Assembly (NCBI GenBank): GCA_013349405.1
Contig: DUZS01000016.1
Span: 1-64,000, forward strand
Source: Desulfuromonadales bacterium
Lineage (GTDB): Bacteria; Desulfobacterota; Desulfuromonadia; Geobacterales; Pseudopelobacteraceae
DNA length: 64,000 nt
Direction of reading: 5' to 3'
The notes beneath the pieces were generated by a model, which saw only the letters and a list, made by a program, of their open reading frames with translations, was not told where the DNA came from and did no database searches. Of this stretch, positions 44,553 to 52,677 are shown in pieces (within the stretch, counting starts at the first letter, position 1; each line of letters begins with the position of its first letter). Position numbers and translations under genes: made by a program.

Positions 44553-45039
44553 AACCGGTTGCCACCTAGATTCTAAAAAGTCCCCCCGCCCCTTGCGGGA
44601 GGGGGTTAGGGGGTGGGGGAAGTTGCCATGAAACAGCGTCATTCCCTGCAGAACTATGCGATCGAATTAAGAAACAATGCTACTGACGTTGAACGCCTGC
44701 TCTGGAGGCGATTAAAAAACAGTCAGCTTGAAGGTGTCAAGTTTCGCAGGCAGCAACCGATTGAAAGGTGCATCGCCGACTTTATCTCATTTGAAAAAAA
44801 GATTGCCATTGAGCTTGATGGTGGACAGCATTCAGAGAATATATGCTACGACACAGAGAGAGATGCCTGTCTCAAGGCAAATGGCTTTACCGTATTACGA
44901 TTCTGGAACAACGAAGTAATTGAAAATATTGATGGGGTGCTTGAAGTTATCCGGGAACATTGCCTGAAAGTGAATCACCCCACCCCCCGGCCCCCTCCCG
45001 CAAGGGGCGGGGGAGGAAATGCCCAAACTTTAAACCGGT
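44553..45039 (+). mobile_element. Putative DUF559 mobile element with G-rich inverted ends
   Basis: A unit bounded by the 7-base direct repeat AACCGGT (44553-44559 and 45033-45039). Inside are a G-rich arm at about 44577-44621 and its C-rich inverse at about 44978-45016 (CCCACCCCCCGGCCCCCTCCCGCAAGGGGCGGGGG), enclosing a DUF559 gene. The left arm is nearly identical to that of the gene-less element at 27966-28143. It interrupts the rhuM-hsdR spacing. Mobility is inferred from repeat structure only. Confidence 0.5.
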
Positions 45040-45041
45040 GA
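44628..45041 (+). CDS. DUF559 endonuclease-like protein
   Basis: 137 residues of the DUF559 family, related to very-short-patch-repair and restriction-like nucleases: LQNYAIELRNNATDVERLLWRRLK, KFRRQQPIERCIADF, IAIELDGGQH and VLRFWNNEVIENIDGVLEVI. The E-x-D-G-Q-H and DF motifs supply a PD-(D/E)xK-like core. The last ~20 residues (HPTPRPPPARGGGG) are read through the C-rich repeat arm. ATG 44628 directly follows the G-rich arm. It lies between rhuM and hsdR. Confidence 0.88.
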   Translation: MKQRHSLQNYAIELRNNATDVERLLWRRLKNSQLEGVKFRRQQPIERCIADFISFEKKIAIELDGGQHSENICYDTERDACLKANGFTVLRFWNNEVIENIDGVLEVIREHCLKVNHPTPRPPPARGGGGNAQTLNR

Positions 45042-45083
45042 CTAATTGTCACCAGTTGAAAATGCCAAAAGGTAACACCACCC

Positions 45084-47465
45084 ATGAACGAAGCCGAAAC
45101 CAGAGCCGAACATATTGACCCCGCCCTTAAAGCTGCTGGTTGGGGTGTGGTCGAGGGCAGTCGTATCTGTCGGGAGTATCCCATTACTCTTGGTCGTATC
45201 GAAGGTCACGGCAAACGTGGTAAGGCTCTAACGGCTGACTATGTGTTGGAGTACCGCAATACCAAGCTGGCGGTGATAGAAGCGAAGGCATGGGATAAAC
45301 CGCTGACTGAAGGTGTCGGGCAGGCCAAGGATTATGCCGGTAAACTGGAAATACGTTTCACCTACTCCACCAACGGACAGGGTATCTATAGCATTGACAT
45401 GGAAACCGCCGTTGAAGGGGAGTTGTTACAGTACCCCACACCGGATGAACTCTGGAACCTCACCTTTGCCACCCAGAACGCATGGCGTGACCGCTTCGCC
45501 ACTGTACCGTTTGAAGATCGAGGTGGTTACTTCCAAGGGCGTTACTATCAGGACATAGCCATTGAACGAGTGTTGGAGGCTATTACCGACAATCAGCAGC
45601 GCATATTGCTAACGCTGGCAACCGGAACCGGCAAGACCTTCATCGCCTTCCAGATTGCTTGGAAACTGTTTCATAGCCGCTGGAACCTGACCGACTGGAA
45701 AAAAGAGGGTGAACCGACCCGCCGACCACGTATCCTGTTTCTGGCTGACCGTAACATTCTGGCAGATCAGGCATACAACGCTTTTTCCGCCTTTCCCGAA
45801 GATGCCCTGATTCGCATTGCACCTGACGAAATCAAGAAAAAAGGTAAAGTTCCCAAGAACGGCAGTATCTTCTTCACCATCTTCCAGACCTTTATGAGCG
45901 GGTATGGCGACACCCCGTATTTTGGCGACTATCCTTCTGACTTCTTTGACTTCATTGTAATTGACGAATGTCACCGTGGCGGCGCCAACGACGAGAGTAA
46001 CTGGCGCAGTATCATGGATTACTTCGCCCCCGCTGTTCAACTCGGTCTGACTGCCACCCCCAAACGCAAAGACAACGTGGATACCTACGCCTATTTCGGG
46101 GAACCGGTCTATATCTACTCGCTGAAGGATGGTATCAATGACGGCTATCTCACGCCGTTCCGGGTGAAGCAGATTTCCACCACGCTGGATGAGTATATCT
46201 ATGTACCTGATGACAAAATCGTGGAGGGTGAAATAGAAGCAGGCAAGGTCTATGAGGAATCTGACTTCAACAAGATTATCGAGATCAAGGAGCGGGAAAA
46301 GAAGCGGGTTGAGATATTTATGTCGCAGATCAACCAGAGTGAGAAGACTATTGTTTTCTGTGCAAATCAGCCTCATGCGCTGGCAGTACGTGACCTTATC
46401 AATCAGATTAAGACCAGCACCGACCCGAACTATTGCCAACGAGTAACGGCGCACGACGGCAAGCTGGGCGAACAGCACCTACGGGATTTTCAGGATAACG
46501 ACAAGAATACCCCCATTATCCTTACTACATCTCAAAAACTCTCTACCGGCGTTGACGCTCGCAATATTCGCAACATTGTACTGATGCGCCCGATCAATTC
46601 CATGATTGAGTTCAAGCAGATCATCGGACGTGGCACACGGTTGTATGACGGCAAGGAGTACTTCACCATTTATGACTTTGTGAAGGCGCACCACAAATTC
46701 CTTGACCCGGAGTGGGACGGGCCACCGCAAGAGCCGGAAGACTGTCCTAAATGTGGTTGTCATCCCTGCCTGTGCGAAAAACCGGAGCAGAAGCCATGCA
46801 AGATATGTGGAGAGATGCCCTGTGTCTGTATGAAACCAGAACCGGAGCCGTGTCCTGTGTGTTGTCAGCGACCTTGTATCTGTAAGAAGAAAGCAAAGAT
46901 AAAGCTGGCTGACGGCAAAGAGCGAACCATTCAGCACATGATTATGACGAGTTTCTGGCACCCTGACGGTACGCCGATGTCGGCGCAGCAGTTCATGGAG
47001 ATGCTGTTCGGCAAGCTGCCCGAGTTTTTCAAGGATGAAGAGGAACTACGCAACCTATGGAGCCGACCGGATACCCGCAAGAAACTGCTGGAGGGGCTAT
47101 CTGAAAAGGGATTCGGCAAGGATCAACTGTCAGAAATGCAGAAGATTATTGATGCAGAGAAAAGCGACCTGTTCGACGTGCTGGCGCATGTTGCCTATGC
47201 CGCACTGCCACTGAGCAGGGAAGAGCGCGCAGCAAAGGCCAGAGTCATCATTACGCAGCACTTCACCAGCAAGCTACAGGCCTTCCTTGGTTTTGTACTG
47301 GCACATTATGTGGAAATTGGCGTGGATGAACTTGATCAGGCCAAAGTTACACCACTTCTGAAGCTGAAGTATCATGACTCTATCCCAGATGCGATTGCCG
47401 ACTTGGAGCATACTCCCAGCGAGATTGGCCAGGCGTTTGCGGGATTTCAGAAGTATCTGTATTAG
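45084..47465 (+). CDS. hsdR: Type I restriction endonuclease subunit with cysteine-rich repeats
   Basis: 793-residue translocase/nuclease. The N-terminal nuclease domain carries LAVIEAKAW (E-x-K). The SF2 helicase has Walker A LATGTGKTFIAF (about 178-189), DECHRGG (294), LGLTATPKR (near 321), and QIIGRGTRLYDG. Between the helicase and the C-terminal domain lie three 18-residue repeats of pattern C-x2-C-x4-C-x-C starting at Cys554, 572 and 590 (14 Cys in 47 residues), separated by KPE/P linkers. That insert is unusual for HsdR. The C-terminal part resembles EcoEI R-type domains. It is the last gene of the island. Confidence 0.94.
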   Translation: MNEAETRAEHIDPALKAAGWGVVEGSRICREYPITLGRIEGHGKRGKALTADYVLEYRNTKLAVIEAKAWDKPLTEGVGQAKDYAGKLEIRFTYSTNGQGIYSIDMETAVEGELLQYPTPDELWNLTFATQNAWRDRFATVPFEDRGGYFQGRYYQDIAIERVLEAITDNQQRILLTLATGTGKTFIAFQIAWKLFHSRWNLTDWKKEGEPTRRPRILFLADRNILADQAYNAFSAFPEDALIRIAPDEIKKKGKVPKNGSIFFTIFQTFMSGYGDTPYFGDYPSDFFDFIVIDECHRGGANDESNWRSIMDYFAPAVQLGLTATPKRKDNVDTYAYFGEPVYIYSLKDGINDGYLTPFRVKQISTTLDEYIYVPDDKIVEGEIEAGKVYEESDFNKIIEIKEREKKRVEIFMSQINQSEKTIVFCANQPHALAVRDLINQIKTSTDPNYCQRVTAHDGKLGEQHLRDFQDNDKNTPIILTTSQKLSTGVDARNIRNIVLMRPINSMIEFKQIIGRGTRLYDGKEYFTIYDFVKAHHKFLDPEWDGPPQEPEDCPKCGCHPCLCEKPEQKPCKICGEMPCVCMKPEPEPCPVCCQRPCICKKKAKIKLADGKERTIQHMIMTSFWHPDGTPMSAQQFMEMLFGKLPEFFKDEEELRNLWSRPDTRKKLLEGLSEKGFGKDQLSEMQKIIDAEKSDLFDVLAHVAYAALPLSREERAAKARVIITQHFTSKLQAFLGFVLAHYVEIGVDELDQAKVTPLLKLKYHDSIPDAIADLEHTPSEIGQAFAGFQKYLY

Positions 47466-47560
47466 GGACAGTTGGTGTAAGAGGCATCAGCAGCACGTTA
47501 CAGCAAAAGTGCGGAAGGAATGGGGGAAGGAGGTCCCGCAAATTCAGAGCAACGAACAAA

Positions 47561-47595
47561 GGGCTTACAGATTGTCTCTGTAAACCCCTGTTTTT
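47561..47595 (+). terminator. Probable terminator after hsdR
   Basis: An 11-bp stem with one C-A mismatch (47561-47571 with 47577-47587), a 5-base loop, then CTGTTTTT. It lies about 95 bases after the hsdR stop and just before the 3' end of the opposite-strand tRNA gene. Confidence 0.55.
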
Positions 47596-47597
47596 AC

Positions 47598-47684
47598 TGG
47601 TGCCCGAAGCCGGAATCGAACCGGCACAGCTTTTCAGCCGAGGGATTTTAAGTCCCTTGTGTCTACCAGTTCCACCATTCGGGC
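47598..47684 (-). tRNA. tRNA-Leu (anticodon TAA)
   Basis: On the minus strand the sequence folds as a class II tRNA. The acceptor stem is GCCCGAA/TTCGGGC, and a D arm with GTGG and TGGTAGAC follows. The anticodon stem AGGGA/TCCCT has loop CTTAAAA, giving anticodon TAA. A long variable arm comes next, then the T arm GCCGG-TTCGATT-CCGGC. The discriminator A is followed by an encoded CCA (47598-47600). It reads UUA codons. The restriction island lies on its 3' side. Confidence 0.95.
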
Positions 47685-47706
47685 AGAATTCCCGGCCGAC
47701 TTGAAA

Positions 47707-47985
47707 TCAGCAGTTGACACGTTCCTTAAGCTCTTTGCCCGTTTTAAAAAACGGGGTTTTCTTGAAAGGGATACGCACCACCTCGCCACTTTTCGGGTTT
47801 CTTGCTTCCCTGCCAAGGCGCTCGCGAATGGTAAAGCTGCCAAACCCGCGAATTTCCACTTTATCACCAGACGTAAGTGCTTCTTCAATTGAATCGAAAA
47901 CCGTGTTTACGACAATTTCGGAAACTTTGATATTTAACATTCCGTGCGACAGAACAACTTTTTCGATGAGCTCACTTTTGGTCAT
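47707..47985 (-). CDS. ihfB: Integration host factor beta subunit (HU/IHF family)
   Basis: 92-residue DNA-bending protein: MTKSELIEKVV, the DSIEEALTSGDKVEIRGFGSFTIRERLGREARNPKSGEVV signature with the minor-groove arm RNPKSG, and FFKTGKELKERVN. Position directly after rpsA is typical of IhfB. It forms a heterodimer with IhfA, encoded elsewhere. It is the last gene of the pheA-to-rpsA cluster. Confidence 0.93.
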   Translation of the reverse strand: MTKSELIEKVVLSHGMLNIKVSEIVVNTVFDSIEEALTSGDKVEIRGFGSFTIRERLGREARNPKSGEVVRIPFKKTPFFKTGKELKERVNC

Positions 47986-48011
47986 ACATAACCTCTGGGA
48001 CGAAATAAAAA

Positions 48012-49745
48012 TTAATTTGATCTATTGTTTAAGCCCTGTTTCAGCAAATCGCCAAACGTTGACGTTGATTCACCCTGTGAACCCAGGAACTGTTCAAAAT
48101 CAGCTTTTTCCACCGCAACATGCATCGATTTTATCGACAGGGATATGCGACGTTCTTTGGAATCGCAGCTTAAGACAACTGCATCAAGAGTATCGCCGAT
48201 TTTTGCAAATTCTTTTGCGGAGGCAATTTTTTCACGAGAGAGTTCAGACACATGAATCAAGCCTTCAATCCCCTCCTCGAGCTCTACGAAAACGCCAAAG
48301 TCAGTCAAAGAGGTTACTTTTCCGTTCACAACTGCGCCGGTACGATATTTATCCGGAGCCAGGCTCCATGGATCCGGCTCAAGTTGTTTGATACCGAGGG
48401 AAAGTCGCTCATTCTCAACATCAACCTTCAGGACGACAGCCTGCACGAGGTGCCCTTTTTCATAGACATCACCCGGATGTTTAATGCGCTTTGTCCATGA
48501 CATATCTGAAACATGCACCAGGCCATCAATACCGTCTTCAATGCCGATAAACATCCCGAAATCGGTCATGTTCTTTATTAAACCTTCAATTCTGGTGCCA
48601 ATAGGATACTTTTCGGCGATTGTTGCCCAGGGGTTTTCCGAGACCTGTTTCAGTCCCAAAGAAATTTTACGATTCCCCATATCAATGCCAAGAACAATGG
48701 TCTCAACTTCTTCACCAATAGTCAGAACATCTGCAGCACGTCGAATCCGCTTTGTCCATGACATTTCAGAAACGTGAATAAGGCCTTCAACTCCCTCTTC
48801 CAGTTCGACAAATGCACCATATTCCATCAAGCTGACGATCCTGCCGCGAACGCGCACACCAATCGGAAATTTGGCAGGCACATCAAGCCACGGATCAGCA
48901 AAAGTCTGTTTGACCCCGAGAGATATTTTCCCTTTGGCACGGTCAAATTTGAGAATTTTTGCGGTAATCTGTTGTCCCGGCTTGAGAACATCGGCCGGTT
49001 TGCCAACTCTGCCCCAGGAAAGGTCGGAAACGTGGAGTAAGCCGTCAACACCGCCTAAATCAACAAAAGCTCCATAGTCGGTAACATTTTTAATCGTGCC
49101 TTCAATGATTTGACCTTCTTCGAGTTTTTCAAGGGTTACGTCACGAATTGCGGCACGCTCTTCCTCAAGCACGGCGCGACGGGACAATACTATATTGTCA
49201 CGGCGCTGATTAATTTTTATAACCTTGAAGCGCGCTTTCAAACCGTTATAGCTCTCTGAGTCAGATGAAGGGCGGATATCAACCTGTGATGAGGGCAGAA
49301 ACGCCTGTACCCCACCAATATCAACAGTAAAACCACCGTTTACTTTACCGGTGACAGTGCCTTCAATGACGCCACCTTCCTGGCAGGCATCACCGATCTT
49401 ATCCCACGCGGAAAGATAGTCTGCCTTCTTTTTTGAGAGTACGTAGCCTTTTTTTCCGTCCTGACGAGTCATCAGAACACGAATCTTGTCGCCAGCCTGC
49501 ACGGTTAGTTGCCCATCCGCATTGCGAAACTCTCCAAGTGGAACGTGCCCTTCAGATTTCAGACCGATATCAACGAGGACCGTATCTACGTCCACGCGCA
49601 CAACAGTTCCCTCTATGATTTTATCCCGTTCGGGACGATCTTTTAAACTTTCAGTGAAAAGCGCTTCAAATTCACTGCTTTGCTGATCGCCGTCGAGTTC
49701 CTCATTTTCTTCTCCGGCAGCGTCAAGCTTTTTGAAATTCACCAT
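48012..49745 (-). CDS. rpsA: 30S ribosomal protein S1
   Basis: 577 residues from ATG 49745 (MVNFKKLDAAGEE; an in-frame ATG at 49766 is an alternative, and the Shine-Dalgarno region GGGGGTATGGAG makes the exact start uncertain). Six S1 RNA-binding repeats follow an acidic N-terminus. Recurring blocks such as GLIHVSEMSWTKRI, GAFVELEEGVEG and KISLGLKQ are obvious. S1 brings mRNA to the 30S subunit. A promoter overlaps the 3' end of ispH just upstream. Confidence 0.97.
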   Translation of the reverse strand: MVNFKKLDAAGEENEELDGDQQSSEFEALFTESLKDRPERDKIIEGTVVRVDVDTVLVDIGLKSEGHVPLGEFRNADGQLTVQAGDKIRVLMTRQDGKKGYVLSKKKADYLSAWDKIGDACQEGGVIEGTVTGKVNGGFTVDIGGVQAFLPSSQVDIRPSSDSESYNGLKARFKVIKINQRRDNIVLSRRAVLEEERAAIRDVTLEKLEEGQIIEGTIKNVTDYGAFVDLGGVDGLLHVSDLSWGRVGKPADVLKPGQQITAKILKFDRAKGKISLGVKQTFADPWLDVPAKFPIGVRVRGRIVSLMEYGAFVELEEGVEGLIHVSEMSWTKRIRRAADVLTIGEEVETIVLGIDMGNRKISLGLKQVSENPWATIAEKYPIGTRIEGLIKNMTDFGMFIGIEDGIDGLVHVSDMSWTKRIKHPGDVYEKGHLVQAVVLKVDVENERLSLGIKQLEPDPWSLAPDKYRTGAVVNGKVTSLTDFGVFVELEEGIEGLIHVSELSREKIASAKEFAKIGDTLDAVVLSCDSKERRISLSIKSMHVAVEKADFEQFLGSQGESTSTFGDLLKQGLNNRSN

Positions 49746-49797
49746 TACTCCATACCCCCTGAACATTTATCGTTCTTCCTTTTTTATTAAGCGTGGT

Positions 49798-49826
49798 AAT
49801 GTATCAATAAGCACGCAATATTTCAA
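49798..49826 (-). promoter_or_regulatory. Sigma70-type promoter of rpsA
   Basis: On the minus strand TTGAAA (49821-49826) is followed after 17 bases by TACATT (49798-49803). The start would be near 49791, about 45 bases before the rpsA ATG. The -35 box lies inside the 3' end of ispH. Confidence 0.5.
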
Positions 49827-50665
49827 TCGCTTTTATTCAATTGCCCAATTTTATTCAAAACTTCATCAATTATCCACTTTGGGGTCGAGGCACCAGCTGT
49901 CACCCCAACCTGATCAACGCCGGCGAACCAGGCAGGATCAATTTCAGAAGCTGTTTCAATATGGTAGGAATGCGGTTGAATTTCAGCACAGACTTCAAGC
50001 AGGCGACGGGTATTTGCGCTGTTGAAACCACCTATGACCAGCATGCATCCAACACGGCCCGCCAGCTCTTTTGCCTCTTCCTGGCGAACGGCAGTGGCAT
50101 CACAAATAGTGTTGTACACCCGTATCTCACCGCCGCGCAGCAAACATCCTGACACCACATTCTTCAGATTTTCAAACGACTGAGTGGTCTGGGCCACCAC
50201 TCCGATTTTCTTCATTTTGGGGAGTTTTTTGACATCATCGCTTGACGCAACAACATAGACCTTTTCACCCCCGTAGGAAACTATTCCCTGGACTTCCGGA
50301 TGGTCGGCATCTCCGACAACGACCACACCATACCCTGCCTCTGAAAGGCTTTTCACATGTTCCTGAGCCTTTTTGACAAACGGGCAGGTCGCATCGATAA
50401 TGTCAAGTTTCTTCTGCTGTGCCTCCTGAATCTCATGCTGTTCCACACCATGTGACCTGATTATTATAGTTCCCTGCTCAAGACCGTCAAGAGAGTTAAG
50501 GGCACGGATCCCCAGCTCTTCAAGTTTACCGACCACCTGTGGCGAATGGATAATCGGCCCGAGAGTGAAGGTTTTCCGATCTTTACCGGCAGCCTCAAAG
50601 GCGATCTGAGTTGCCCGTTTTACCCCGAAACAAAATCCTGCCTGCTTTGCAAGAATAACTTTCAT
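49823..50665 (-). CDS. ispH: 4-hydroxy-3-methylbut-2-enyl diphosphate reductase
   Basis: IspH is the last enzyme of the MEP isoprenoid pathway and makes IPP and DMAPP using a [4Fe-4S] cluster. 280 residues with the three cluster Cys in AGFCFGVKRA, DATCPFVKKAQEH and NTICDATAVRQ. SHGVEQHE, TQSFENL and VGVTAGASTPKWII are further signatures. Its start overlaps the cmk stop by 4 bases. Confidence 0.97.
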   Translation of the reverse strand: MKVILAKQAGFCFGVKRATQIAFEAAGKDRKTFTLGPIIHSPQVVGKLEELGIRALNSLDGLEQGTIIIRSHGVEQHEIQEAQQKKLDIIDATCPFVKKAQEHVKSLSEAGYGVVVVGDADHPEVQGIVSYGGEKVYVVASSDDVKKLPKMKKIGVVAQTTQSFENLKNVVSGCLLRGGEIRVYNTICDATAVRQEEAKELAGRVGCMLVIGGFNSANTRRLLEVCAEIQPHSYHIETASEIDPAWFAGVDQVGVTAGASTPKWIIDEVLNKIGQLNKSD

Positions 50666-51363
50666 GGTAAAGGGTCTGCATTGTCAATTTTTTGGCGACA
50701 GATCGCTTCCATGCTCTTCACAACCTCATCGATTGAAAGGCGGGAGGAATCGATCAAAAGCGCATCTTCAGCCTGCCTGAGCGGTGCGATCTCCCTTTCA
50801 GAGTCCTGCAGGTCACGTTTTTCGACATCAATAACCGTTTCAGCAAGAGATACCGCTTCACCTTTGCTGTTCATCTCTTCACAGCGCCTTCTGGCACGTT
50901 CTTCCACAGAAGCGCTGAGATAAAACTTTATTTCCGCATCCGGAAAGACAACGGTGCCGATATCACGCCCTTCAAGAACGACGCCGCCCCTGCTGCCCAT
51001 CTGCTGCTGCGCTTTCAGCAGCGCTTTTCGTACCGGTTTGAGAGATGCTGTCTGAGAGGTCAGTAACGACATTTCCGGTGATCGTATCTGGTCGGTGACA
51101 TCGCTGCCGTTGGCACGGACAATCTGCCTGCCTGAATCCAGTTCAAGTCTGATGTCGATATTTTGACAAAACGTCTCAACTGCTGCAGGGTCACCAAGAT
51201 CAACTCCTGCATGCGCAAGCAGCAGTGCTGCCGCACGATACATGGCTCCGGTGTCGATCTGGATATACCCGAGCCGCTCCGCAAGGTGACGCGCGATAGT
51301 ACTTTTTCCGGCGCCTGAAGGGCCGTCTATTGCGATGACTATACCGTCAGGTCGTAAAGGCAT
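50662..51363 (-). CDS. cmk: Cytidylate kinase
   Basis: Phosphorylates CMP/dCMP. 233 residues with P-loop AIDGPSGAGKSTIARHLAERLG, the substrate motif IDTGAMYRAAAL, GRDIGTVVFPDAEIKFYLSAS and the RRCEEM lid. It begins 3 bases after the aroA stop. Position between aroA and ispH/rpsA is conserved in related genomes. Confidence 0.97.
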   Translation of the reverse strand: MPLRPDGIVIAIDGPSGAGKSTIARHLAERLGYIQIDTGAMYRAAALLLAHAGVDLGDPAAVETFCQNIDIRLELDSGRQIVRANGSDVTDQIRSPEMSLLTSQTASLKPVRKALLKAQQQMGSRGGVVLEGRDIGTVVFPDAEIKFYLSASVEERARRRCEEMNSKGEAVSLAETVIDVEKRDLQDSEREIAPLRQAEDALLIDSSRLSIDEVVKSMEAICRQKIDNADPLP

Positions 51364-51366
51364 CGG

Positions 51367-52656
51367 CTATTTTGTCGCTACTTCAGCCAAAAGAGGGAAA
51401 AAAGTCGGAAAAGATGTTGCAACACAGCCGATATCCGAGACGGTTATTGCGCTTGCGGCAACCAGAGCGGCAACAGACATGGACATGGCGATGCGATGAT
51501 CGCCGCAACTGTCAACAACTCCGCCGAGAAGCTGTTCAGAACCGGAAATATCCATGCCGTCTTCAGTTTCAGTGACGCAGATGCCGAGTTGTCTGAGATT
51601 TACGGCCATGGCAGTGATCCGGTCGGTCTCTTTCACCCGCAATTCCCTGGCATCGCGGATTGTCGTTACTCCTTCAGCACGGGCAGCTGCAACACAGATA
51701 GCCGGAAATTCATCAATAGCGCGGGGTACGACGCTGCCGGAAATTTCGATGCCTTTCAGGCGGGAGGAGCGCACAAGAATGTCCGCCACCGGTTCGCCGG
51801 ACAGTTCACGGGGGTCAACAAGAGTAATATCTCCTCCCATGGCCTGGAGGATATCGATAACACCGGTGCGGGATGGGTTAACTCCGACGTTCCTGATCAG
51901 CAGTTCGGAGTGTGGGGCTATTAACGCCGCTACGATAAAAAAAGCGGCCGACGAGATATCCCCCGGCACGGAAACTTCCCGGCCGGTCAGCTCAACACCG
52001 CCGCGCACCGAGACACCGTTACTCAGGACGTCAAGCGATGCGCCGAAATAACGAAACATCCGCTCGGAATGATCCCGCGACAGACTTGGTTCTGTGACGA
52101 TTGTTTCACCTTCAGCATAAAGACCGGCCAGCATGATCGATGATTTAATCTGGGCACTTGAAACCGGCGATTGGTAGTTTATCCCCTTAAGACCGCCGCC
52201 ATGTATAGCTAATGGTGCCAACGTACCGCCGTTACGACCGGAGATACGTGCCCCCATGCGGGAAAGCGGTTCGACAACCCGCTTCATGGGGCGTTTGCGC
52301 AGGTATTGGTCACCGGTCACAACCGAGAAAAAAGACTGCCCGGAAAGGAGGCCGGTGATCAGCCTGATTGTTGTTCCGGAATTGCCGCAGTCGAGCACAT
52401 CGCCCGGCTCTTTCAGGCCATGCAGACCCCGGCCGGTAATCTGTATGGTTGCGCCATCGTCGGCTATGTCAACTCCCATGGCACGAAATGCGTGCATGGT
52501 TGACATATTGTCTTCGCCGCGGAGAAAGCCGCGCACCGTGGTGACGCCGTGAGCAATTGCTCCAAGCATGATGGAGCGATGAGAAATGGACTTATCGCCC
52601 GGAACGGTAATCTCGCCTTTGACGGAAACCGCCGGTTGGATGGTAATGGAATTCAC
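51367..52656 (-). CDS. aroA: 3-phosphoshikimate 1-carboxyvinyltransferase (EPSP synthase)
   Basis: Joins shikimate-3-phosphate and PEP in the shikimate pathway. 429 residues with GDKSISHRSIMLGAIAHG at the N-terminus, LDCGNSGTTIRLITGLL, PVSSAQIKSSIMLAGL and the DHRIAMSMSVAAL motif. GNSGTT carries the Gly that sets PEP/glyphosate contacts. The ATG is 21 bases after the tyrA stop. Confidence 0.97.
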   Translation of the reverse strand: MNSITIQPAVSVKGEITVPGDKSISHRSIMLGAIAHGVTTVRGFLRGEDNMSTMHAFRAMGVDIADDGATIQITGRGLHGLKEPGDVLDCGNSGTTIRLITGLLSGQSFFSVVTGDQYLRKRPMKRVVEPLSRMGARISGRNGGTLAPLAIHGGGLKGINYQSPVSSAQIKSSIMLAGLYAEGETIVTEPSLSRDHSERMFRYFGASLDVLSNGVSVRGGVELTGREVSVPGDISSAAFFIVAALIAPHSELLIRNVGVNPSRTGVIDILQAMGGDITLVDPRELSGEPVADILVRSSRLKGIEISGSVVPRAIDEFPAICVAAARAEGVTTIRDARELRVKETDRITAMAVNLRQLGICVTETEDGMDISGSEQLLGGVVDSCGDHRIAMSMSVAALVAASAITVSDIGCVATSFPTFFPLLAEVATK

Positions 52657-52677
52657 GGATACTCCGGTTTTGTTGTT

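Noticed and set aside
44613-44627. GTG start of the DUF559 gene at 44613
   Set aside because: It lies within the G-rich repeat arm and adds only MGEVA; ATG 44628 is the better start.
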